A stretch of DNA of 5,240 bases from Veillonellaceae bacterium SB90. GTDB lineage: Bacteria; Bacillota; Negativicutes; Selenomonadales; Selenomonadaceae. The stretch spans positions 1-5,240 of the forward strand of contig CABJCJ010000053.1 of NCBI GenBank assembly GCA_902364065.1, read 5' to 3'. The notes below the pieces were generated by a model, which was not told the origin of the DNA, made no database searches, and saw nothing but the letters and a program-made list of their open reading frames with translations. The position numbers and the translations under genes were made by a program. Below, piece after piece: positions 1 through 5,240 of the stretch (position 1 is the first letter of the stretch; each line of letters starts with the position of its first letter).

Positions 1-41
1 AGATTCCCTCAAGCTCGCGACTTCAGTCGCGGGTAGTTGAC
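1..41 (+). mobile_element. Right end of an IS200/IS605-family element (partial)
   Basis: An 8-bp stem (14-21 with 26-33, one G-T wobble) closes a TTCA loop. It is flanked by TCAA (9-12), which can pair with TTGA (37-40), and is followed by GTAGTTGAC ending at 41. A subterminal hairpin, then a short GTAGTTGAC or GTAGTTCAC stretch, is the usual look of the right end of IS200/IS605 elements carrying tnpB. These elements have no terminal inverted repeats and make no target duplication. The transposase and TnpB genes would lie left of the window, so only the end is visible. The TTGAC is read here as the right cleavage motif, which puts the junction with host DNA at 41/42. The call rests on pattern recognition of a short segment; a plain hairpin or terminator from an unrelated upstream gene is the alternative. 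Confidence 0.6.
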
Positions 42-47
42 GATTTA

Positions 48-56
48 TGTTACAAT
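48..56 (+). promoter_or_regulatory. Extended -10 promoter of the c-di-GMP gene
   Basis: TGTTACAAT matches the extended -10 consensus TGnTATAAT with one mismatch. The position 17 bp upstream (28-33) is CGCGGG inside the IS hairpin and is not a -35 box, so the promoter would depend on the extended -10. TTGACG at 37-42 resembles a -35 but lies only 8 bp from the -10, too close to be its partner. Transcription would start near 63, giving a leader of about 50 nt before ATG 115. Confidence 0.5.
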
Positions 57-99
57 GAAAGACAAGAAGAAAGGCATGAACCATCTTACGTACAGAACG

Positions 100-104
100 A
101 AGGG
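100..104 (+). promoter_or_regulatory. Ribosome binding site that favours the ATG at 115
   Basis: AAGGG ends 10 nt before ATG 115, a slightly long but usable Shine-Dalgarno spacing. The upstream in-frame choices are worse. TTG 37 lies in the IS end. ATG 55 overlaps the -10 box. ATG 76 has AAGAAAGG almost touching it, or a weak AAGAAG 6 nt away, and would have a leader of only about 13 nt. Confidence 0.5.
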
Positions 105-114
105 CGCGGATCTT

Positions 115-3100
115 ATGGATATCAGGAATCGACTTTCTAGCCGGCAGGAATTTTTTCAGGCAGCTGCCAGGCAGCTGCAGCAGGAATGGACCGAACACCA
201 CCTGATCCAGTCCTGCCCGGTCTTCTTCAACATTACGAACTTTCATCTCTACAACGCCATGCGCGGATTCCGGCAGGGCGATCTCTGCCTGCAGCACATC
301 GAAGGCATCCTGCTGCGCACCTTTCCGCACAAGCTCATCGTCCACATCGGCTCCGACAACTTCGCCGTGCTGGCCGATGCCATGGATGTGCGGGAGCGCA
401 TCGCGGAAGCCTGCCAGCACGTGCAGGCCTTCATCGGGAATCCCAACATCGCCCTGAAGGCCGGCATCCGCTTCCTCGACGAGCCCCGCTCCGCCGCAGA
501 ACTCACGGGCATCTTCGACAGCGAGGCCAAGATTGCCTGCGATACCATCAAGAAGGATGCCTCGCGCCACTTCGCCATCTACACGGAACAGCTGGGCCTG
601 CGCAGCCGCATGCAGAATTACGTGCGCGAGCATCTCGAAGAGGCCCTGCAAAAGGGATATATCCGCGTCTACCTGCAGCCGGTGATCCGCACGCTCACGG
701 GCGAGCTTGCAGGTGCCGAGGCACTCGCGCGCTGGGAGTCCCCGCAGTACGGCACAATCTCGCCGGGAATCTTCATCCCCGTGCTCGAAGAAGCCCACCT
801 CGTCCACAAGCTCGATGCCTACATCCTGCACGCTGTCGCCAAGATGATACGCCGCTGCCTTGATGCCAATCTCCCGGCCCTGCCGGTTTCCGTCAATCTC
901 TCGCGCCTCGACTTCATGTTCCAGGACCCGTTCGGCACGACTGAAGCCATCCGGCAAAAATACGGCCTGCCGCTCGGCCTGATACAGGTCGAGATCACGG
1001 AAAATGCACTCGTCGACAAGATGGAACCAGTACTTGAAGGCCTCCAGAAATTCCAGCAGAGCGGGTATCCCGTACTGCTCGACGATTTCGGCAGCGGCTA
1101 TTCCTCGCTGAATGTACTCAAGGACTACGATTTCGATACCATCAAATTCGACATGAAGTTCCTGCATCCATTCACGGAAAAGAGCCGGAAAATCCTCAAA
1201 TACCTCGTGAGTATGGCCAAGGAACTCTCCATCCACACGCTGGCCGAAGGCGCGGAGACGCGGGAACAGTGCGAGTTCCTGCGCAGCATTGGCTGTGAGA
1301 AGATACAGGGGTATTACTATGGCAAGCCCATGCCCTGCGAAGAATTCCACCAGTTCTGCTTCGAGCAGGGATTGCGGCTGGAAACCAGCGAGGATGCAGC
1401 CCTGCTCAGCCAGGCTGGCCTCGTGGATTTCAATCAACCCCTTCCCATCGCCATTGTTTACGACAATTCAAAGGAATTCTGCATGCTGCAGCTCAACGAC
1501 CTCTATCTCCAGTCGCTGCACAGTATCGGCACACCCGATATCACCCACGTCAATGTCAATCTGCGTTCCAAGAACTTCCCGATGAACCAGAAGTTCCGGC
1601 GCTTCATCGACCGTCTCATCCGGACCAGGCAGTGGGAAACCATGACGTATGTGGATAACGGCCAATTCCTCCGCCTTCAGGCAAAGCTGATCGCCCACTC
1701 CGGCCCAAACAGCGTTTTTCAGGTATCCCTTTACAACATCACGGCCGAGAAAAATATCGACGATGAAGATTCACATCGTTTTGACAAAATCGTGCGCAAT
1801 GTCCTCCTGACGTATGATGCCATCTGGTACCTTGATCTCGATCAAGATATTTGCGAGATCGTCGAGACGCTGACGGGCGTGCGCGCCGGCACCCAGTTCC
1901 ATGGCGTTTCCGAGTTCTTCCGTCGTTTTGCCAGCCAGTACGTGCATCCGGCAGACCGCGAACGCTTCCTGACGTTTACGGATACTTCCGATTTCTACGA
2001 ACGGGCGACGGCCAGTCCGCAATCGTTCCTGTCGGCTCCGTTCCGCATCCTGCTGTCCGATGGAAGCTACAGCTGGCTCTTCTTCACGGGCATTGCCTTC
2101 GTCAAGTCCTCCTCACGCGAAATGCTGCTCTGCCTGTGCCAGGACCTCATGGGGCGGCAGCCCGAGCGGCGGGATATCATCCGGCAGATGATCGAAAGCT
2201 ACGGCATCACGAAGGAATTCTTCGCCGCAGGCCCGGACATGCCGAGTCAGGCCATCTGGAAGATCCTGCTGCAGGAGACGGACATCCAGCTGTTCTGGAA
2301 GGACCGCCAGCACCGGTTCCGCGGCGCCAGCGCCGCCTTTCTCAAGGGACGCGGCGTTACATCCATCGATGATATTCTCGGCAGGACCGACGGGGAACTC
2401 GGCTGGCAGCTGCATGCCGCCAGCACATACGATACGGAAGAACAGGTCATGCAGTCGGGGCGTCCGCTTCTGCACCTCACCGAGCAGATGAACATCGACC
2501 ACCGTCTCCAGGACATACAGGTATCGAAGTTCCCGATCTGTGAAAATGACCAGGCCATCGGCCTGCTCGTCACAATCACGCGTCCCAAAGAGGCTACCGC
2601 GCAGCAGGCAGCCCTCACGTCCGAACTGCTCGATGCGGAAACAGGCCTGCTGAACTACAGCGGCATGATCAAGAATACCCTGCAGTACGCGGATGAATAC
2701 CGTCTGCACGGCGAAGATTACACCTGCCTGCTGCTCGACGTGCCGGAATACGACGCCATCGGCCTGACATACGGCGAAGGCTTCCGGCAGCATCTGCTGC
2801 AGAGAATCCTCGACATCCTGCGGCAGCACCTGCCCGGCAGCTGCAGCATCGCCCGCATCGGCAGCTGCTGTTTCCTCGTGATCTACAAGAGGCAGCAGGA
2901 CGACGCCATCCAGCAGGCCCTCCTGACGATCACGCAGAACCTCCACGCCATCACGAAGCTCGAAGGCCATGCCTGCAATCTCCTGATGCACTACGCCTTG
3001 GTACACGGCTCCGAGGTGCGCAGCATCGACGGCCTGCTGCGTCTCCTGATCAACCGCATGCACCATGCGGAAGAAACGATGTACGGTGCCGTACCCTACA

Positions 3101-4437
3101 GCAATGACCACATCGTCCTCGAACGCGAAATCTTTGATCATATGGAATTCGGCGTCATCGTCGCTGACCCCGAAACGTACGAGGTGCTCTATCTGAACCA
3201 GGCCGAACGCGAAGAGCTCGGCATGCTGCCCGACGAGCCCCTGCAGGGAAAGAAATGCCACGAGCTCATGGCCGGCCATACCGTCCCGTGCGAGGACTGC
3301 TGCCTGCCAAAGCTCAGCCACAACAGGGTGTACACGAGAATCTACCACAATCACGTCACGAACTCCCAGCTGCTGCTCTGCCATACCCTCATCCCCTGGA
3401 ACGGCAAATGGTGTCATTTCTGCATGATCATCAACCTCGATTATTACCTGCAGCGCCACGCCCTGCAGGAAAAAGTCCTGTACCAGGAGCTTTCCGTCAA
3501 CGACATCATCCGCTCCGGCATGTACGAGCTCAAGCCGGAGAACGGCATCCGCAAGATGATGAACCGGCTGGGCAATCAGCTCGGTGCCGATGATATCGTC
3601 ATCGTCGAGGAAGAAGGCGATCTGCTGCATTTTTCCTACATCTGGGAAAACCGGCTGGCGCCGCCGCTCTCCAGGCACATCAAGCCGTTCCCGCGCGCAG
3701 AGGTCCGCCCGATTTACGAGCAGTTCATCCATGCTCCGGTATTCGTCATCGAGGATATCGAACAGTTCTGCCGGGACAATGCGGATTACGCACCGCGCCT
3801 GCCGAACCTCAAGCAGCTCGTCTTTGCCCGCCTGCGCCTCGACGACCACAGCTACGGATATCTCGAAATCGTCAATCCCCAGCCCGACTACCTCAAAAAA
3901 GCCGTGCCGCTCCTCACGGCACTCGTCCGCTTCTTCTCCATCCTGCTGCGCAACCGCGACATGATGCAGAGCATCGACCGCCTGAGCAAGGTCGACCCCC
4001 TGACGAATACGATGAACCGGCGCGGGCTCATGGACTACATCAGGAAGCTGCCGCCTGCCCGCCAGTATGCCTTCTTCTTCGGCGACCTCAACGGCCTCAA
4101 GGAGACAAACGACCAGTTCGGTCACGAGGCCGGCGACCGCCTCATCCAGGCCACGGCCTCCATCCTCTGCCAGTCCTGCCCCACCGATGCCGTCTTCCGC
4201 ATGGGCGGCGACGAATTCCTCATGATCCAGGCCGTGCAGGATAAGAAAGAAGCGGAAGCCATTCATGCACAGCTGCATGAACGCTTCCGCCTCGCAAGCA
4301 TCGGTATTTCCTTCGGGTTTTCTCTGGCCATGCTGTCCGCCGACAACATCGATGCCGTCCTGGCGGAAGCCGACCACAACATGTACAAAGAAAAAGTCCT
4401 GCATCATCAGACGCATCACAAGCATTTCCCTTACTGA
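115..4437 (+). CDS. Multidomain c-di-GMP cyclase/phosphodiesterase (GGDEF*-EAL-PAS3-GGDEF*-PAS-GAF-GGDEF)
   Basis: Predicted cytoplasmic 1440-residue protein with no membrane segment or signal peptide. Domains (numbered from ATG 115): degenerate GGDEF 1-150 with GSDNF at 79-83; EAL about 166-410; PAS-like 440-555, 558-682 and 712-824 (LFWKD at 726); second degenerate GGDEF 832-995 with GSCCF at 916-920; PAS 1003-1110 with C1048, C1059, C1062 and C1063; GAF-like about 1135-1290; GGDEF 1285-1435 with intact GGDEF at 1364-1368. The EAL domain keeps the expected catalytic and metal residues: E202 of EALAR, N261, E293, D323-D324, K344, the AEGAE motif (E378, E381) and Q398, so c-di-GMP hydrolysis is likely. 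The C-terminal GGDEF has the GDLNGLK metal motif and should make c-di-GMP from two GTP. Its inhibitory RxxD site reads CPTD, so product inhibition is probably lost. PAS and GAF domains presumably sense ligands or redox state and set the balance. ATG 115 is chosen because the GGDEF-like fold begins there and an AAGGG precedes it; starts at 55 or 76 would add 20 or 13 residues. Domain edges are approximate. Confidence 0.9.
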   Translation: MDIRNRLSSRQEFFQAAARQLQQEWTEHHLIQSCPVFFNITNFHLYNAMRGFRQGDLCLQHIEGILLRTFPHKLIVHIGSDNFAVLADAMDVRERIAEACQHVQAFIGNPNIALKAGIRFLDEPRSAAELTGIFDSEAKIACDTIKKDASRHFAIYTEQLGLRSRMQNYVREHLEEALQKGYIRVYLQPVIRTLTGELAGAEALARWESPQYGTISPGIFIPVLEEAHLVHKLDAYILHAVAKMIRRCLDANLPALPVSVNLSRLDFMFQDPFGTTEAIRQKYGLPLGLIQVEITENALVDKMEPVLEGLQKFQQSGYPVLLDDFGSGYSSLNVLKDYDFDTIKFDMKFLHPFTEKSRKILKYLVSMAKELSIHTLAEGAETREQCEFLRSIGCEKIQGYYYGKPMPCEEFHQFCFEQGLRLETSEDAALLSQAGLVDFNQPLPIAIVYDNSKEFCMLQLNDLYLQSLHSIGTPDITHVNVNLRSKNFPMNQKFRRFIDRLIRTRQWETMTYVDNGQFLRLQAKLIAHSGPNSVFQVSLYNITAEKNIDDEDSHRFDKIVRNVLLTYDAIWYLDLDQDICEIVETLTGVRAGTQFHGVSEFFRRFASQYVHPADRERFLTFTDTSDFYERATASPQSFLSAPFRILLSDGSYSWLFFTGIAFVKSSSREMLLCLCQDLMGRQPERRDIIRQMIESYGITKEFFAAGPDMPSQAIWKILLQETDIQLFWKDRQHRFRGASAAFLKGRGVTSIDDILGRTDGELGWQLHAASTYDTEEQVMQSGRPLLHLTEQMNIDHRLQDIQVSKFPICENDQAIGLLVTITRPKEATAQQAALTSELLDAETGLLNYSGMIKNTLQYADEYRLHGEDYTCLLLDVPEYDAIGLTYGEGFRQHLLQRILDILRQHLPGSCSIARIGSCCFLVIYKRQQDDAIQQALLTITQNLHAITKLEGHACNLLMHYALVHGSEVRSIDGLLRLLINRMHHAEETMYGAVPYSNDHIVLEREIFDHMEFGVIVADPETYEVLYLNQAEREELGMLPDEPLQGKKCHELMAGHTVPCEDCCLPKLSHNRVYTRIYHNHVTNSQLLLCHTLIPWNGKWCHFCMIINLDYYLQRHALQEKVLYQELSVNDIIRSGMYELKPENGIRKMMNRLGNQLGADDIVIVEEEGDLLHFSYIWENRLAPPLSRHIKPFPRAEVRPIYEQFIHAPVFVIEDIEQFCRDNADYAPRLPNLKQLVFARLRLDDHSYGYLEIVNPQPDYLKKAVPLLTALVRFFSILLRNRDMMQSIDRLSKVDPLTNTMNRRGLMDYIRKLPPARQYAFFFGDLNGLKETNDQFGHEAGDRLIQATASILCQSCPTDAVFRMGGDEFLMIQAVQDKKEAEAIHAQLHERFRLASIGISFGFSLAMLSADNIDAVLAEADHNMYKEKVLHHQTHHKHFPY

Positions 4438-4925
4438 GCCGGATAGAAGGGGCGGATGACCGCCTCATGCTGCGGGAACACCCCCAGCATCTCCGTGAGG
4501 GATACGAGACGCCAGCCCGTATAGCGGAACTTCGGCGCCGTCATGCAGCTTATCAGCGTGCAGCCATCTGCCTCAAGGTTCCTCGCGGCAAAGATGCTGC
4601 CTGCCGGCACCGTGAACGACGGGCGTTCCCCGGCCGCGACATCGAGCCCCAGGCGGACCGTCTCAAACTGGCCGTCCGGATAGAACAGGAAGGCCTCGAC
4701 ACCGCAGCCCGCATGGTAATACCAGATCTCGTCGCAGTCGATCTCATGATAGGCAGAAACCTCGCCCGCATCGAGCAAGTAGTAAATGCTGCCTGCCAGC
4801 GGCCGCGCATCCGTCCCCTGCCGCCGCTGTTCGTGCGACGTGTAAACCTCGGCATAATATCCGCCCTCCGGATGCGGCTCAAGCTGCAGCATCTCGATAT
4901 AGCGGCGGCACTCCTCATGATCCAT
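4431..4925 (-). CDS. DUF985 / Cupin_5 family protein
   Basis: This 164-residue protein matches the Cupin_5 (DUF985) family in length and signature. HPEGGYYAEVYTS is at 18-30 and GSIYYLLDAGEVSAYHEIDCDEIW at 45-68, with the family H60 and E66. YYHAG follows at 69-73, LGLDVAAGERPSFTVPAG at 92-109 and SCMTAPKF at 126-133. The fold is a single RmlC-like double-stranded beta barrel, usually cytosolic. No reaction is established for the family, and metal or sugar-like ligand binding is only suggested by the fold. The start is ATG 4925-4923, preceded by AGGGAG with 8-nt spacing; an ATG at 4933-4931 is out of frame. Its stop (TAA, 4433-4431) overlaps the 3' end of the convergent c-di-GMP gene by 7 bp, with no terminator between them. 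It appears to be monocistronic, with a -10 box about 40 bp upstream and no functional tie to its neighbour. Confidence 0.88.
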   Translation of the reverse strand: MDHEECRRYIEMLQLEPHPEGGYYAEVYTSHEQRRQGTDARPLAGSIYYLLDAGEVSAYHEIDCDEIWYYHAGCGVEAFLFYPDGQFETVRLGLDVAAGERPSFTVPAGSIFAARNLEADGCTLISCMTAPKFRYTGWRLVSLTEMLGVFPQHEAVIRPFYPAQ

Positions 4926-4933
4926 AGTCTCAT

Positions 4934-4939
4934 CTCCCT
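4934..4939 (-). promoter_or_regulatory. Ribosome binding site of the cupin gene
   Basis: On the minus strand AGGGAG lies 8 nt upstream of ATG 4925. It is a strong Shine-Dalgarno match and settles the start. Confidence 0.75.
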
Positions 4940-4965
4940 GGCGTTTTCATCGTAAGCAACAATTT

Positions 4966-4971
4966 ATTATA
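4966..4971 (-). promoter_or_regulatory. -10 box of the cupin gene promoter
   Basis: The minus strand reads a perfect TATAAT here, about 40 bp from the start codon. The -35 is poor: the hexamer at 17-bp spacing is TGGCGG (4994-4989), and TTTACT (4999-4994) is 22 bp away. No TGn extension is present. The promoter may therefore be weak or depend on an activator. Confidence 0.5.
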
Positions 4972-5015
4972 CGGTATTTTCCTTCCTTCCGCCAGTAAAA
5001 TCGGCAACACACAGC

Positions 5016-5051
5016 AAAGGCCCGCACCAAAAATCTCTGGTGCGGGCCTTT
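5016..5051. terminator. Strong, probably bidirectional, hairpin terminator
   Basis: A perfect 14-bp stem pairs AAAGGCCCGCACCA (5016-5029) with TGGTGCGGGCCTTT (5038-5051), closing an 8-nt loop. The plus strand continues TTTATTGTAT, a broken T-tract. The minus strand ends its stem in TTT then GCTGTG, so either direction gives a modest U-run. It lies upstream of the cupin promoter, so it cannot end the cupin message. It could end a minus-strand transcript coming from the right or plus-strand read-through from the c-di-GMP gene. Confidence 0.8.
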
Positions 5052-5110
5052 ATTGTATGCCTGCCGTTCGAGTGACACCGTAAGTTGTGTGATAATGTGA
5101 CGGGACAGAC

Positions 5111-5158
5111 TCAGAAGAAGCGGCTGACAATCAGATAGGAAAGTGCGCCGCTACGATA
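5111..5158 (-). pseudogene. Possible 3' remnant of a minus-strand gene
   Basis: On the minus strand a short reading frame ends at TGA (5113-5111) and reads YRSGALSYLIVSRFF, a hydrophobic tail like the last residues of a membrane protein. It is followed about 60 nt later by the terminator at 5051-5016, as expected for a real gene end. Upstream the frame runs into the AT-rich segment and meets a TAA within about ten codons, with no usable start. It could be what is left of a gene cut by insertion or deletion near 5155-5160, or chance. The evidence is weak. Confidence 0.2.
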
Positions 5159-5181
5159 AATCTGTATAAATATGATATAAT
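5153..5181 (+). promoter_or_regulatory. Extended -10 promoter firing off the right edge
   Basis: TGATATAAT (5173-5181) is a perfect extended -10 (TGnTATAAT). At 17-bp spacing the -35 position is ACGATA (5153-5158), matching 3 of 6 consensus bases, which an extended -10 can tolerate. Transcription would begin near 5188 and run rightward into a gene outside the window. Confidence 0.5.
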
Positions 5182-5188
5182 TCACACA

Positions 5189-5208
5189 AATTTATACTAT
5201 GGTAAATT
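5189..5208. repeat. 20-bp dyad, possible operator
   Basis: AATTTA (5189-5194) and TAAATT (5203-5208) form inverted arms around 8 bp with a central TA. The dyad starts right at the expected transcription start of the promoter at 5173-5181 and overlaps the start of a second candidate promoter, a position where a repressor would block both. No regulator family is recognised from it, and AT-rich DNA yields such dyads by chance. Confidence 0.3.
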
Positions 5209-5236
5209 GCAAGTTGAAATTGAACAGAAATATAAT
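5207..5236 (+). promoter_or_regulatory. Second candidate plus-strand promoter
   Basis: TTGCAA (5207-5212, 4 of 6 of TTGACA) is spaced 18 bp from a perfect TATAAT (5231-5236). It would form a tandem pair with the promoter ending at 5181. AT-rich composition makes chance matches likely, so it is given low weight. Confidence 0.3.
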
Positions 5237-5240
5237 CAAG

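Larger units (their letters stand above)
1..57 (+). ncRNA. Possible 3' end of a TnpB omega (reRNA) RNA with its guide
   Basis: In TnpB-bearing IS200/IS605 elements the guide RNA scaffold is transcribed through the right end, and the guide is the roughly 16 nt of host DNA beyond it. If 1-41 is such an end, the scaffold's last hairpin is 14-33 and the guide would be 42-57 (GATTTATGTTACAATG). This is inference from family knowledge. Neither the RNA's 5' part nor tnpB is in the window, so whether an RNA is made cannot be judged. Confidence 0.35.
4926..5240. other. Intergenic region without a supported gene
   Basis: These 315 bases carry the cupin gene's leader and -10 box (4926-4971), a strong hairpin terminator (5016-5051), a moderately GC-rich stretch with no supported start (5052-5155), and an AT-rich edge from about 5160 (18 G/C in the last 80 bases) with plus-strand promoter elements. 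No ORF longer than a few dozen codons with an RBS is visible on either strand. The plus-strand gene served by the edge promoters probably begins right of the window. Confidence 0.6.

Noticed and set aside
1..33. Hairpin at 14-33 as a CRISPR repeat or a simple terminator
   Set aside because: There is a single copy with no spacers, and no T-tract follows; the GTAGTTGAC tail fits an IS200/IS605 end better.
37..56. TTGACG (37-42) plus TACAAT (51-56) as a standard promoter pair
   Set aside because: The spacing is 8 bp, far from the 16-18 bp required; TTGAC is better explained as the IS right-end motif.
37..114. Upstream starts TTG 37, ATG 55 and ATG 76 for the signalling protein
   Set aside because: TTG 37 is the TTGAC end of the IS. 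ATG 55 overlaps the -10 box and has no RBS. ATG 76 has a poorly spaced RBS and an almost absent leader. ATG 115 has AAGGG and begins where the GGDEF-like fold begins.
2113..4425. A 770-codon open frame on the minus strand, antisense to the signalling gene
   Set aside because: It is codon-registered with the plus-strand gene, so it stays open simply because that gene uses no TTA, CTA or TCA codons between 2116 and 4425, as GC-biased genes often do. Its translation shows no recognisable domain, and the plus strand has clear PAS, GAF and GGDEF motifs throughout.
4467..4955. A 162-codon plus-strand open frame over the cupin gene
   Set aside because: It is a shadow of the minus-strand DUF985 gene, whose translation carries the family motifs and a proper RBS.
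5088..5096. TGTGATAAT as another extended -10 on the plus strand
   Set aside because: It has no supporting -35 and no gene downstream before the stronger promoter at 5173-5181.
5199..5240. ATG 5199 opening a frame MVNCKLKLNRNIIK to the window end
   Set aside because: There is no Shine-Dalgarno, only 14 codons are visible, and it overlaps a candidate promoter; it may be chance in AT-rich DNA.

Overview
The window looks like a GC-rich stretch (the two genes are near 55-60% G+C by eye) of a bacterial chromosome. The mosaic c-di-GMP protein, with its mixed GGDEF, EAL, PAS and GAF modules and its Cys-rich PAS motif, resembles signalling proteins of Negativicutes such as Selenomonas, Mitsuokella and relatives. 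That assignment is an inference from protein style; no rRNA or other marker gene is present.

Layout. Bases 1-41 carry a hairpin followed by a TTGAC end, which fits the right end of an IS200/IS605-family (TnpB-associated) element whose body lies to the left of the window. A TGnTACAAT extended -10 sits a few bases beyond that end and probably drives the main gene. Bases 115-4437 encode one 1440-residue cytoplasmic c-di-GMP signalling protein. Its order is degenerate GGDEF, intact EAL, three PAS-like domains, a second degenerate GGDEF, a Cys-rich PAS domain, a GAF-like domain and a C-terminal intact GGDEF. On the minus strand a small DUF985/Cupin_5 protein (4431-4925) converges on it, and the two stop ends overlap by 7 bp. 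Bases 4926-5240 are intergenic. They hold the cupin gene's RBS and -10 box, a strong 14-bp-stem terminator (5016-5051), a possible 3' remnant of a minus-strand gene, and a sharply AT-rich right edge (about 22% G+C) with at least one strong plus-strand promoter and a dyad.

How the parts relate. The large protein is predicted both to make c-di-GMP (C-terminal GGDEF) and to degrade it (EAL), with five sensory domains between or beside the catalytic ones. The cupin protein has no evident link to it beyond convergent position. Both window edges look like boundaries with acquired or mobile DNA: an IS end on the left and an AT-rich composition break on the right. The most useful points to follow are the IS end against the promoter and the unusual domain order of the signalling protein. 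I found no CRISPR array, tRNA, rRNA or recognisable defence system.
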